Shown here in pieces: positions 1 through 8,052 of a DNA stretch of 64,000 nucleotides. The position numbers and the translations under genes are program-made. Numbering within the stretch: position 1 is the stretch's first letter; each line of letters starts with the position of its first letter. Where the stretch lies: positions 4,030,001 to 4,094,000 of the forward strand of contig NZ_JADBGF010000001.1 of NCBI RefSeq assembly GCF_014873495.1, in the 5' to 3' direction. The stretch is from Streptomyces stelliscabiei (GTDB lineage Bacteria > Actinomycetota > Actinomycetes > Streptomycetales > Streptomycetaceae). The notes under the pieces were generated by a model that saw only the letters and a list, made by a program, of their open reading frames with translations, had not been told where the DNA came from and searched no databases.

Positions 1-2
1 CC

Positions 3-872
3 ACCTCCGACCTGGTCGGCATCCTCGTGAACGACATCGCCGACCCCTTCTTCGGGATCATGGCCGCGGCCATCCAGTCCGAGATCGGCGGGCCCGGCGG
101 GCGTGCGGGTGGGGAGCGGCTCGGGGTGGTGTGCAACACGGGCGGCTCCCCGGAGCGCGAGCTGACGTATCTCACGCTGTTGCAGCGCCAGCGCGCCGCC
201 GCCGTCGTACTGACCGGTGGGGCCATCGAGGATCCCGCGCACCTGACCGCCGTCGGCCACAAGCTGCGGAAGCTGTCGGAGGCCGGGACGCGGGTGGTGC
301 TGTGCGGGCGGCCGCCGACGCCGGAGGCCATCGCGATCACCTTCGACAACCGGGGCGGCGGGCAGCGGCTCACCGAGCACCTGATCGGGCTGGGGCACCG
401 GCGACTCGGCTACATCGCCGGGCCGCAGGAGCGGACGACCACCCGGCACCGCCTGGAGGGCCATCGCGCGGCGCTGGCCGCCGCGGGCATCGAGGACGAC
501 CCCCGGTGGACGGTGTACGGGCGCTACGACCGCCTCTCCGGCTACGAGGCGACGCTGGAGCTGCTGCGGCGCGACCCGTCGCTGACGGCCGTGGTCGCGG
601 CCAACGACACGGTCGCGCTGGGGGCGTGCGCCGCCCTGCGCGACTCCGGTCTGCGCATCCCGGACGACGTCTCCGTGGCCGGCTTCGACGACCTCCCCTT
701 CAGCATCGACGCGGTGCCCTCGCTGACGACGGTGCGGTTGCCGTTGACGGAGGCGGGGGCGCGCGCCGGCCGCATCGCCATGGGCCGCGAGGAGCCGCCG
801 CCCGGGGGGATCGCCACGGTGCGGGGGGAGTTGATGGTGCGGGGGTCCAGTGGGGGGCCTCGGAAGGGCTGA
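3..872 (+). CDS. LacI-family transcriptional regulator, 3' part (5' end outside window)
   Basis: The frame is already open at base 3, so the DNA-binding N-terminus lies outside the window. What remains is the effector-binding, periplasmic-binding-protein-like core. The opening residues around 'GILVNDIADPFF' are the usual first strand of that core, followed by 'RLGYIAGP' in the middle and 'SVAGFDDLPF' near the end, all typical of LacI/GalR repressors. The protein would bind a small ligand, probably a sugar, and release an operator. The ligand cannot be read from the sequence. The gene ends at a TGA (870-872) directly before a G-rich repeat tract. Confidence 0.9.
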   Translation, partial: TSDLVGILVNDIADPFFGIMAAAIQSEIGGPGGRAGGERLGVVCNTGGSPERELTYLTLLQRQRAAAVVLTGGAIEDPAHLTAVGHKLRKLSEAGTRVVLCGRPPTPEAIAITFDNRGGGQRLTEHLIGLGHRRLGYIAGPQERTTTRHRLEGHRAALAAAGIEDDPRWTVYGRYDRLSGYEATLELLRRDPSLTAVVAANDTVALGACAALRDSGLRIPDDVSVAGFDDLPFSIDAVPSLTTVRLPLTEAGARAGRIAMGREEPPPGGIATVRGELMVRGSSGGPRKG

Positions 873-894
873 GGGGCGGGCTGGGCGGGGCGGG

Positions 895-1028
895 GGCGGT
901 CGGTCCTGACCGGGGCGGGATCTGACCGGGGCGGGGGTCGGTCGGGGCGGGTTGGTCGGGCGGAGTGGGCGGGGCGGAGGCGGTCGGTCCTGACCGGGGC
1001 GGGGGTCGGTCGGGGCGGGTTGGTCGGG
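895..1028. repeat. G-rich imperfect tandem repeat
   Basis: Two copies of a unit of about 50-66 bases built from 'cggtcggtcctgaccgg', 'ggcggg' and 'ggtcggtcggggcgggttgg' blocks lie at 895-960 and 979-1028. The first copy holds an extra 16-base 'tctgaccgg' insertion. One strand carries many G runs. No credible gene crosses it. It fills the space between the LacI gene and the convergent membrane protein gene. Confidence 0.7.
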
Positions 1029-1113
1029 GCGGGTTGGGCCAGGTCGGACGGGGCGGGCCAGGTCGGTCGGACGGGTTCGGGGTCCGCTGCAGGCGGGTCG
1101 ACGGCGCGCCGGA

Positions 1114-1551
1114 TCAGTGCGGGGTGCTGCGACGGCCCTGGAAGACGGCCGCTCCCAGGGCGAGCGTGCCGAGGGTGATGCCGCCGTAGACGGTCGGGTT
1201 CACCCAGTCGGGGACCAGTTCGGTGCCGACGCCCTTCTCCGTGACGCACTGCGCGCTGACCGGCAGGGTCGTGCGCGTGACCACGTAGTCACCGGGAGCG
1301 CCTGCGGCCGCGCACATCTGCTCGGGGTCGAGGATGTAGAAGCCCGACATCACGCCGACCCCGTACACGCCGAGGGCGATCGCAGCGGCCAGCACAGCGA
1401 GCAGGGCGCACGAACCGGCGTCCGGCAGGCGCCGTCCGCCGCCTTTCTCCCGGCGATGCGCGCGCACCGCGAGTGCCGAGGCCGTGGCAGCGACGACCAA
1501 CGGTGCCAGGAACGGGGCGAGGGCGAGGACCAGGAAGAGGAAGGACTCCAC
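1114..1551 (-). CDS. small hypothetical membrane protein
   Basis: No family recognised. The 145-residue product opens straight into a hydrophobic segment ('FLFLVLALAPFLAPLVV'), has a basic cytoplasmic-looking loop with 'RAHRREKGG', a second membrane segment ('LLAVLAAAIALGVYGVGVM') and a third near the C-terminus ('GGITLGTLALGAAVF'). Two cysteines lie in the stretch between segments two and three, which is probably extracytoplasmic and could be disulfide-bonded. The GTG at 1551 is chosen because residues upstream of it are Arg/Pro-rich and unlike a membrane protein. A longer form from the GTG at 1659 is possible, and neither start has a good ribosome-binding site. Confidence 0.6.
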   Translation of the reverse strand: MESFLFLVLALAPFLAPLVVAATASALAVRAHRREKGGGRRLPDAGSCALLAVLAAAIALGVYGVGVMSGFYILDPEQMCAAAGAPGDYVVTRTTLPVSAQCVTEKGVGTELVPDWVNPTVYGGITLGTLALGAAVFQGRRSTPH

Positions 1552-1754
1552 GCCTGAGCGGACTTCGCCGGTGGGCCGGCGGTTCCGCCGCGAGGAGATC
1601 CAGGGCGACGGGACGGGTTCGACACGTGGGCCGAGGTCCGACCCCGAGCCACCCCTCACGCAGCGTGACGCTTCGGCGCGCGACAGTCACCGGTCCGTCC
1701 TACGTTGGGCGGGAGAGCCATTCGCCTCACCCCCACCACCGAAGAGGAGGAACC

Positions 1755-1952
1755 ATGGCCGCCAAGGACAAGGGCAGCATGGACAAGATCAAGGGCAAGG
1801 CCAAGGAGATGTCCGGGAAGGTCACCGGCAACCGCGAGCAGCAGGCCGAGGGCAAGATGCAGCAGGTGCGCGGTGAGGCCAAGAAGATGAAGGGCAAGGT
1901 GCAGGAGCGTGCGCAGGAAGCGCGGCGCCCGGCGCAGCGCGACGGCGTCTGA
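1755..1952 (+). CDS. CsbD-family general stress protein
   Basis: A 65-residue, highly charged, Lys/Glu/Gln-rich protein with the family pattern 'DKIKGKAKEMSGKVTGN' followed by a second similar 'GKMQQVRGEAKKMKGKVQ' half. CsbD proteins are small soluble stress-induced proteins (sigma-B controlled in Bacillus) whose biochemical role is unknown. The ATG is preceded by a strong GAAGAGGAGGAA ribosome-binding site (1741-1752). The Arg-rich tail is longer than the core domain needs. It stands alone, followed by a terminator at 2081. Confidence 0.85.
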   Translation: MAAKDKGSMDKIKGKAKEMSGKVTGNREQQAEGKMQQVRGEAKKMKGKVQERAQEARRPAQRDGV

Positions 1953-2080
1953 GGCCGCGTAGCGCGACGGCCCCCGCGGTCGCGCGGCACGCGTAGGCGT
2001 ACGGCCGGCGGCCGGTGGCCCGAAACGGCGTGCGGTCCTCACGGACCCGCCGACCCCGGGCCGCGGCGGCGGCGGCCGAG

Positions 2081-2111
2081 GACGGGGGCTCCCCTGACGG
2101 GAGCCCCCGTC
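2081..2111. terminator. GC hairpin terminator after the CsbD gene
   Basis: Perfect 13-bp stem (GACGGGGGCTCCC at 2081-2093 with its complement at 2099-2111) around a 5-base loop. No T tract follows, as is usual in Streptomyces. It insulates the CsbD gene from the downstream redox gene run. Confidence 0.75.
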
Positions 2112-2180
2112 GCCGTGGGCGCCGCCTCCCGCCCTCGGCGCCCGGCACCGCCGTGAGCAGGGACGTACAGGTGAGAACTC

Positions 2181-3200
2181 GTGCATCACGGGTACCCGGC
2201 GCCCATGGAGACTCGGGTGGCAGGACCGGCGCTGCCGGAGAGCAGAGGGCCGATCTCGGCTGCGGTCGTGGGGTTCCTGCGGGGCGAGGGGACCCCTCCC
2301 GACAGTCGGACGATCGCCGGGGCCGACCCCTTCGGCGAGGACCTCCAGCTCGCCCTGTACCTCTGTTACGAGCTGCACTACCGGGGCTTCGCCGGCGTCG
2401 ACGCCGACCTCGAATGGGACCCGGAACTGCTGCGCTGCCGGGCGGCCCTGGAGTGGCCGTTCCTGGAGTCGTTGCGCGATCGGGCGACCCGGCACGTGAG
2501 CGCCGAGGAGGCGCTGGACGACCTGCTCGTGGAACCGGCGGCCGACGACGGCGGCGGGGTCGGTGACTTCCTCCAGGACAAGGGCGAGCTGTGGCAGGTG
2601 CGCGAGTACGCGGCGCAGCGCTCGCTGTACCACCTGAAGGAGGCCGACCCGCACGCCTGGGTGCTGCCCCGGCTGTGGGGGCGGGCGAAGGCGGGGATGG
2701 CCGCGGTGGAGTTCGACGAGTTCGGCGGGGGGCGGGCCGAACGGGTGCACGCGCGCCTCTTCGCCGACCTCATGACCGACCTCGACCTCGACCCGGCGTA
2801 CGGCCGCTATGTGGACGCGGCCGGTGCCGAGGCGCTCGCCCTGGTGAACCTGATGTCCCTCTTCGGGCTGCACCGCGCGCTGCGCGGCGCCCTGGTCGGG
2901 CACTTCGCGACGGTCGAGATCACCTCCTCCCCCGGGTCCCGGCGGCTCGCCCGTGCCATGCGGCGCACCGGGGCCGGCCCCGCCGCCGAGCACTTCTACG
3001 ACGAGCACGTGGAGGCCGACGCCGTACACGAGCAGATCGTCCGGCGGGACGTCGTCGCCGGGCTGCTGGAGGAGGAGCCGCAGCTGGACGCCGACGTGGC
3101 CTTCGGCGTCGATGCGACCAACCATCTGGAGGACGCCCTCGCCGACCGTCTTCTCGGAGCGTGGCGGGCGGGCCGTTCGTCCCTGCGCACGCCGGTCTGA
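2181..3200 (+). CDS. iron-containing redox enzyme family protein (haem-oxygenase-like fold)
   Basis: This 339-residue, all-helical protein resembles the Haem_oxygenas_2 group, which includes diiron oxidases/oxygenases such as those of the UndA, BesC and SznF type (family knowledge). Candidate metal-ligand helices are visible: 'LCYELHYRGF' near residue 62 (E..H), 'RAERVHARLF' near 185 (E..H), and 'YDEHVEADAVHE' near 275 (carboxylates and two His). This matches the three-helix carboxylate/His arrangement of the fold. The substrate is unknown. It starts a same-strand run with a methyltransferase, a CDGSH protein and a FAD/Rieske reductase. GTG 2181 is used; ATG 2205, in frame, is an alternative. 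Neither has a strong ribosome-binding site. Confidence 0.8.
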   Translation: MHHGYPAPMETRVAGPALPESRGPISAAVVGFLRGEGTPPDSRTIAGADPFGEDLQLALYLCYELHYRGFAGVDADLEWDPELLRCRAALEWPFLESLRDRATRHVSAEEALDDLLVEPAADDGGGVGDFLQDKGELWQVREYAAQRSLYHLKEADPHAWVLPRLWGRAKAGMAAVEFDEFGGGRAERVHARLFADLMTDLDLDPAYGRYVDAAGAEALALVNLMSLFGLHRALRGALVGHFATVEITSSPGSRRLARAMRRTGAGPAAEHFYDEHVEADAVHEQIVRRDVVAGLLEEEPQLDADVAFGVDATNHLEDALADRLLGAWRAGRSSLRTPV

Positions 3201-3256
3201 CGACACCGATCCCCGTCCGCACTCCCGCCGACGCACCTGCCTGGAGGCCCATCCCC

Positions 3257-4000
3257 GTGATTCCCCTCCCTTCCCTCTCCCTCCCCGTGTCCCTGCCCGG
3301 CGTCTACGCCCCGCAGGACGACACCGAACTCCTGGTCCACGCCCTGGGGCGCGAACCTCTGGCCCCGGGGGCACGTGTCCTGGACGTCGGTACGGGGACG
3401 GGCGCCGTCGCCCTGGCGGCGGCGCGGCGGGGCGCGGACGTCACGGCCGTCGACATCTCCCGGCGGGCGGTGCTCAACGCCCGGGTCAACGCCGTACTGG
3501 CGCGGCTGCCGCTGACGGTCGTCCGCGGCGACCTGCTGGGCCCGGTGGCCGAGCGGTCCTTCGACCTCATCCTGTCCAACCCGCCGTACGTGCCGGGCCC
3601 GGAACCGAGGCGACGGCGGGGGCCAGGTCAGGGTCCCGGCGCGGCGCCGAGGCCCGACAGACTCGGCCACGCACGGGGAGCCGCGCGGACCTGGCACGGC
3701 GGACGGGACGGCCGACTCCTGCTGGACCGGATCTGCCGGGACTCACCGGGGCTGCTGCGGCTTGGCGGGGTGCTGCTGCTGGTGCACTCGGCGCTGAGCG
3801 ACGCGGAGCGGACCCTGACGCAGCTGGGGGCCGCCGGACTGCGGGCCGATGTCGTGGAGCACCGCCGGGTCGCGTTCGGACCCGTCCTGCGGGAGCGCGG
3901 CGACTGGCTGCGCGGGCGCGGGCTGCTGGGGGCCGAGGGCCGTGCCGAGGGCGACGAGAAGGAAGAGCTGGTGGTCATCCGTGCCGAACGTCCCCGCTGA
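3257..4000 (+). CDS. HemK/MTQ2-like class I SAM-dependent methyltransferase
   Basis: A Rossmann-fold methyltransferase of 247 residues. The SAM-binding motif 'VLDVGTGTGAVALAAA' lies near residues 38-53, the acidic 'VTAVDIS' follows, and the catalytic 'LILSNPPYVPG' (NPPY) near residues 105-115 marks the N5-glutamine/adenine methyltransferase group. The usual HemK N-terminal helical domain is missing, as in MTQ2/HemK2-type proteins. Right after NPPYVPG comes an Arg/Gly/Pro-rich stretch of about 25 residues that looks like an insertion before 'WHGGRDGRLLLDRIC'. The GTG start has a GGAGG at 3243-3247 with ideal spacing. It lies 56 bp after the haem-oxygenase-like gene, and its 3' end overlaps the CDGSH gene by 20 bp. 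The methyl acceptor is unknown. Confidence 0.85.
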   Translation: MIPLPSLSLPVSLPGVYAPQDDTELLVHALGREPLAPGARVLDVGTGTGAVALAAARRGADVTAVDISRRAVLNARVNAVLARLPLTVVRGDLLGPVAERSFDLILSNPPYVPGPEPRRRRGPGQGPGAAPRPDRLGHARGAARTWHGGRDGRLLLDRICRDSPGLLRLGGVLLLVHSALSDAERTLTQLGAAGLRADVVEHRRVAFGPVLRERGDWLRGRGLLGAEGRAEGDEKEELVVIRAERPR

Positions 4001-4229
4001 ACGCCGCCGCGTCACCCTGCAACGCCCCGGCCCGCTGCTGGTCGAGGGGCCGGTCGAGGTCACCCTGGACGACGGGACGACCGTGTCGTCGGACCGTTTC
4101 TGCGTGGCCCTGTGCACCTGTCGCCGCAGCCGGATCCACCCGTGGTGCGACACCAGCCACCGCCGTCGCGCCCAGCGGCACCCTGCCGAGCCGGACGACT
4201 CCCGCCCCGCGCAGCCGCCCCCCTCCTGA
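3981..4229 (+). CDS. CDGSH-type [2Fe-2S] iron-sulfur protein
   Basis: An 82-residue protein with one CDGSH cluster-binding motif, here 'CTCRRSRIHPWCDTSH' at about residues 51-66. This gives C-X-C-X2-S-X3-P-X-C-D-X2-H, that is, the three Cys and one His that hold a [2Fe-2S] cluster in the mitoNEET/CDGSH family. The central glycine of the name motif is replaced (CDTSH). The C-terminal tail is Arg/Pro-rich and probably disordered. It overlaps the preceding methyltransferase by 20 bp and is followed 15 bp later by the FAD/Rieske gene, so all are probably co-transcribed. It probably serves as a small electron carrier or cluster donor. Confidence 0.88.
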   Translation: MPNVPAERRRVTLQRPGPLLVEGPVEVTLDDGTTVSSDRFCVALCTCRRSRIHPWCDTSHRRRAQRHPAEPDDSRPAQPPPS

Positions 4230-4244
4230 AAGGACCCCGAAGCC

Positions 4245-5780
4245 ATGCAGCCCGAGGAGCACACACAACCCCAGCAGCGGTCGTACTGGATCGAGAGCGC
4301 GCCGCACGGGAGCGAGCACCCGGCGCTCGACGGGGACCTGGTCGTCGACGTGGCGGTGGTGGGCGCGGGCATCGCGGGGATCAGTACCGCGTGGGAGCTG
4401 GCGCGGCGGGGGCGGCGGGTGGCGCTGCTGGAGGCGGACCGGGTCGCGGCGGGGGTCACGGGGCACACGACGGCCAAGGTGACGGCGCTGCACACGCTGA
4501 TCTACGACCGACTGCGGCGGACCCGGGGCGCCGAGGCGGCCGCGCTGTACGCGCGGTCGCAGAACGAGGCGGTCCGGCATGCCGCCGCGCTGGTGGAGGA
4601 GCTGGGCATCGACTGCGACTGGGAGGACGCGGCCGCCTACACCTACGCCGAGGACGAGGGGCGCGTCGCGGAGCTGCGGGCCGAGGCGGAGGCGGCGCGG
4701 GAGGCCGGGCTGCCCGCCGAGTTCGTGACGGAGACGGGGCTGCCGTTCCCGGTCGCGGGGGCGGTGCGGGTGGCCGACCAGGCCCAGTTCCATCCCCGGA
4801 AGTACCTGCTGGCGCTGGTGGGGGATCTGGTGCGGCAGGGCGCGTCGGTCCATGAGCGGACGCGGGTGGTGCGGCTCAAGGAGGGCTCGCCGTGCCGGCT
4901 GACCACCGAGGCGGGGTTCACGGTGACCGCCGAGGACGTCGTGATCGCCACGCACTACCCCGTCTTCGACCGGGCGCTGCTGTTCACCCGGCTCTCCCCG
5001 CGCCGCGAACTCGTGCTCGCCGCGCCGGCCCCGGCCGGTGCCGACCCGCACGGCATGTACATCACCCAGGAACAGCGCACCCGCTCCGCGCGGACCGCCC
5101 CGTACGGGGACGGGCGGCGGCTGCTGATCGTCACCGGGGAGCACTTCACCCCGGGCACGGCCGGCGTCGAGGCACGGTTCGAACTCCTCGCGGACTGGGC
5201 GGCCGAGCGCTTCGGGCCGCTGGACTTCACCCACCGCTGGGCGACGCAGGACAACGACTCCACCGACTCCGTGCCGCTCGTCGGCCTCTTCCACGCGGGC
5301 AGCCGCCACACGTGGGTGGCGACCGGGTTCGGCGGCTGGGGCATGAGCGGCGGGATCATGGCCGGGCGGCTGCTGGCCGGGCTGATCACCGGGCACAAGT
5401 CCGCGTGGAGCGATCTGTACGACCCGCGCCGGGTGCTCAGCGCGGTGCGGGAGGCGCCGGCCTTCCTGAAGCACCAGGCCCAGGTCGCCCGGCACTTCGT
5501 CGGCGACCGGATCAGCCCGCCCGGGGACGCCTCCGTGGACGCGATCGCCCCCGGGGACGGCGCGGTCGTCCGCGTCGGCGGCCGCCACTGCGCGGTCCAC
5601 CGGGACGAGGACGGCTCGCTGCACGCCGTCTCCGCCCGGTGCACCCACATGGGCTGCCTGGTCGGCTTCAACCGCGCGGAACGCATGTGGGAGTGCCCCT
5701 GCCACGGCTCCCGTTTCGACGTCGAGGGCCGGATCGTGCAGGGACCGGCGACGAAGCCGCTGGAAGGGCGGGACCTCTGA
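4245..5780 (+). CDS. FAD-dependent oxidoreductase with C-terminal Rieske [2Fe-2S] domain
   Basis: The N-terminal two thirds form a DAO-type FAD domain: dinucleotide-binding 'VAVVGAGIAGISTAWELARRG' near residues 34-54, an acidic strand end at 'LLEAD', and a late 'VATGFGGWGMSGGIMAGRLL' FAD segment near 365-384. The last ~90 residues form a Rieske domain with the cluster ligands in 'CTHMGC' and 'CPCHGSRF' (two Cys, two His). The architecture suits intramolecular electron transfer from flavin to the Rieske cluster and on to a partner. It is 511 residues long, with an AAAGGA ribosome-binding site before ATG 4245. It lies 15 bp after the CDGSH gene and is closed by a terminator, making it the last gene of the run. 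Confidence 0.92.
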   Translation: MQPEEHTQPQQRSYWIESAPHGSEHPALDGDLVVDVAVVGAGIAGISTAWELARRGRRVALLEADRVAAGVTGHTTAKVTALHTLIYDRLRRTRGAEAAALYARSQNEAVRHAAALVEELGIDCDWEDAAAYTYAEDEGRVAELRAEAEAAREAGLPAEFVTETGLPFPVAGAVRVADQAQFHPRKYLLALVGDLVRQGASVHERTRVVRLKEGSPCRLTTEAGFTVTAEDVVIATHYPVFDRALLFTRLSPRRELVLAAPAPAGADPHGMYITQEQRTRSARTAPYGDGRRLLIVTGEHFTPGTAGVEARFELLADWAAERFGPLDFTHRWATQDNDSTDSVPLVGLFHAGSRHTWVATGFGGWGMSGGIMAGRLLAGLITGHKSAWSDLYDPRRVLSAVREAPAFLKHQAQVARHFVGDRISPPGDASVDAIAPGDGAVVRVGGRHCAVHRDEDGSLHAVSARCTHMGCLVGFNRAERMWECPCHGSRFDVEGRIVQGPATKPLEGRDL

Positions 5781-5819
5781 TGCGGGGGTCGATACGGGGG
5801 TCGATACGGGGGTCGCGCG

Positions 5820-5868
5820 CGCCGAGGAGCGCGGGGCCCGGGTTTCGCGGCCCCGGCGCTCCTCGGCG
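5820..5868. terminator. long GC hairpin terminator ending the redox gene run
   Basis: Stem of about 19 bp with one bulged G: 5820-5838 pairs with 5849-5868 around a 10-base loop. Just upstream (5783-5813) the 12-base unit 'cgggggtcgata' is repeated in tandem between the stop codon and the hairpin. Confidence 0.8.
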
Positions 5869-5943
5869 TGCGCGGCCGACCCGTGTCCCCCACACCCCGG
5901 CGGGGTGCCGCACCGCGCCGGACGACGTGTACGGTCCGAAGGC

Positions 5944-6750
5944 ATGAAACTCGCGTTCTCCACCCTCGGTGTCCCCGGTCTCCCCATCGCCGACGTCGTA
6001 CGGCTCGCCGTCACGCACGGCTATCACGGCGTCGAGTTGCGCGCCCATCCCGAGGAGCCGGTGCACCCGGGGATCGGGGCCGGCGAACGCGCCGAGGTGG
6101 CCGCCGCGTTCAAGGCCGCGGGCGTGGAGATCCTGGGGGTCGCCGGGTACGCGCGCGTCGCCGCGCCGGGCGACGACGGCCCCGTACTGGACGAGATCCG
6201 CCAACTCCTGGACCTGGCGAAGGACTTGGGCGCCCCCTTCGTCCGTGTCTTCCCCGGCGCCGACCTGGCCGGCGGGCAGAGCGCGGACGAGGCCGACGCG
6301 ATCGCGGCGCGGCGGCTCGGGACGGCGGCGGAGGACGCGGCCGACCGGGGCGTACGGGTCCTGCTGGAGACCCATGACTCGCACCGCACCGGCGCCGACG
6401 CGATCCGGGTGCTCGGCCCGGTCGGCCACGGCAGCGTGGGATCGCTGTGGGACGTGATGCACACCTGGCTCGGCGGCGAACAGCCCGCCGAGTCCTACGC
6501 CGCCCTCTCCCCCTTCCTCGGCTACGTCCAGGTCAAGGACATCGCCTCCCCCGACGACACCACCCCGCTCGCGCTCGGCGCGGGCGTCCTCCCGCTCGGC
6601 GAGTGCGTCGACCTGCTCTCCCGCAAGGACTGGGACGGGTGGCTGTGCTGGGAGTACGAGAAGCGGTGGTACGAGGAGGCCGCGCCGCTGCCGGAGCTGC
6701 TGGCGGCGGGCCGGGAACACCTCGGACGGCTCCTCAACGACGCGGCGTAA
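5944..6750 (+). CDS. sugar phosphate isomerase/epimerase-like TIM-barrel protein
   Basis: A 268-residue xylose-isomerase-like TIM barrel (AP_endonuc_2 superfamily). Metal-site strands are recognisable: 'YHGVELRAHP' early, 'VRVFPGAD' and 'VLLETHDSHRTG' in the middle (E and H ligands), 'SLWDVMHTW' (D and H), 'YVQVKDI' and, near the end, 'WLCWEYEKRW' (E). These residues bind a divalent metal in inosose dehydratase, hydroxypyruvate isomerase and related enzymes. The exact substrate is not deducible. It is a single gene after a terminator, and the ATG is the only start fitting the family N-terminus ('KLAFSTLG'). Confidence 0.82.
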   Translation: MKLAFSTLGVPGLPIADVVRLAVTHGYHGVELRAHPEEPVHPGIGAGERAEVAAAFKAAGVEILGVAGYARVAAPGDDGPVLDEIRQLLDLAKDLGAPFVRVFPGADLAGGQSADEADAIAARRLGTAAEDAADRGVRVLLETHDSHRTGADAIRVLGPVGHGSVGSLWDVMHTWLGGEQPAESYAALSPFLGYVQVKDIASPDDTTPLALGAGVLPLGECVDLLSRKDWDGWLCWEYEKRWYEEAAPLPELLAAGREHLGRLLNDAA

Positions 6751-6994
6751 GGCCATGGCCTGAGCTTGGCAGGTCAAGCCCAGGCCTCCTTCGGCCCTGC
6801 TCGGCGCGGATTTTGACCGCGAATCAGCATCGACTCACCCAAAGCCGATCACGCGCCGAGCAAGGATCGATCAGGTGCCGAGCAAGTACCGACAGTAACT
6901 CTTGGAAAACGGAGCGCTGCGGCCCGTCCTTACAGCAGACTTACCTCCCGCGCCTGTCAGGCACAACTGGCCATGCATCGGGGGGATTTGGCAT

Positions 6995-7939
6995 ATGCAA
7001 GGCACGGTCGACGGTTTCAGCTACGGCGCGGTCACCCCGGTGGCCGCCTACGTCATGGCCTGCCTGGGCGCGGCGCTCGGACTGCGCTGCGTCGTCAGGT
7101 CGGTCTACAACGAGCAGTCCTGGAAGCCCGGTTGGCTGGCCCTCGGGGCCGCGTCGATCGGCTGCGGCATCTGGACGATGCACTTCATCGCGATGATCGG
7201 CTTCCGGGTCAGGGAGAGCGAGATCCACTACGACGTCGCGCTGACCGTGCTCAGCCTCGTCGTGGCCGTCACCGTCGTCGGCATCGGGGTCTTCGCCGTG
7301 GGCTACCGGGGGGTCAGCACAGCCTCCCTGTGCTCGGCGGGAATCGTCACGGGCCTCGGGGTGGCCGCCATGCACTACCTGGGCATGGCGGCCATCCAGC
7401 TGAACGGCTACATCCGCTACGACCTCGCCGTCGTCGCCCTCTCCATCGGCATCGCCATCGCCGCCGCGACCGCCGCGCTCTGGGCGGCCGTGTCGATCCG
7501 GGGCTTCCTGACCAGCCTGGGCGCCAGCCTGGTGATGGGGGTCGCCGTGTCCGGGATGCACTACACGGGGATGGCCGCGGTGGGGGTGCACCTGCACAGC
7601 ACGGCCCCCGGCACGTTCACCGGTGAGTCGCCCACCTCGATCCTGCTGCCCATGCTCATCGGACCGGTCATCTTCCTGCTGCTCGCGGGGGTGGTCGTGA
7701 TGTTCGACCCGATGCTCGTGCTCGGCGAGGGCGACTGGGACCGGTCCGCCGCCCGGGACAGGGAGCGCGAGCCCGCCGCCCCGCGGCAGCCCAGGCGCGC
7801 CGACCGCCCCGACGTCCCGCTCCAGCACCCCGACGACGACTCCGCCGGCTCCCTCTTCGACCCCCGGTCCCGCCGGCCGCAACCCCCGCCCCAGCCCTAC
7901 CGCCAGCAGCAGGCGGGAGGCCGTGCCCAGCAGTGGTGA
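6995..7939 (+). CDS. MHYT-domain integral membrane protein
   Basis: A 314-residue protein with about seven membrane segments and three repeats of the signature motif at helix ends: 'MHFIAM', 'MHYLGM' and 'MHYTGM'. MHYT domains are proposed membrane sensors of oxygen, CO or NO through bound copper (a family proposal, not proven here). Family members are often fused to GGDEF/EAL domains. This one has no output domain, only a Pro/Arg-rich cytoplasmic tail of ~70 residues. The start ATG is chosen for the GGGGGGA ribosome-binding site at about 6980-6987. An earlier in-frame start at 6902 would add a non-membrane N-terminus and is less likely. Confidence 0.88.
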   Translation: MQGTVDGFSYGAVTPVAAYVMACLGAALGLRCVVRSVYNEQSWKPGWLALGAASIGCGIWTMHFIAMIGFRVRESEIHYDVALTVLSLVVAVTVVGIGVFAVGYRGVSTASLCSAGIVTGLGVAAMHYLGMAAIQLNGYIRYDLAVVALSIGIAIAAATAALWAAVSIRGFLTSLGASLVMGVAVSGMHYTGMAAVGVHLHSTAPGTFTGESPTSILLPMLIGPVIFLLLAGVVVMFDPMLVLGEGDWDRSAARDREREPAAPRQPRRADRPDVPLQHPDDDSAGSLFDPRSRRPQPPPQPYRQQQAGGRAQQW

Positions 7940-7990
7940 CAGCGCTCCGAGCGGCCCGTCGAAGAATCTTCCGGGAAATCCGCGCCAGGC

Positions 7991-8017
7991 TGTCACAACC
8001 GCCGCCCCTGCGGTGTC
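7991..8017 (+). promoter_or_regulatory. ECF41-type sigma factor promoter
   Basis: TGTCACA (7991-7997), exactly 16 bases, then TGTC (8014-8017). The published ECF41 promoter pattern is TGTCACA-N16-CGTC, so the -35 is exact and the -10 differs by one base. It lies 36 bp upstream of the oxidoreductase gene that is translationally coupled to an ECF41 sigma factor, implying autoregulation. Confidence 0.75.
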
Positions 8018-8052
8018 TAGAGGTCGAATCCCCAGGAAGCGGAGGAGACATC

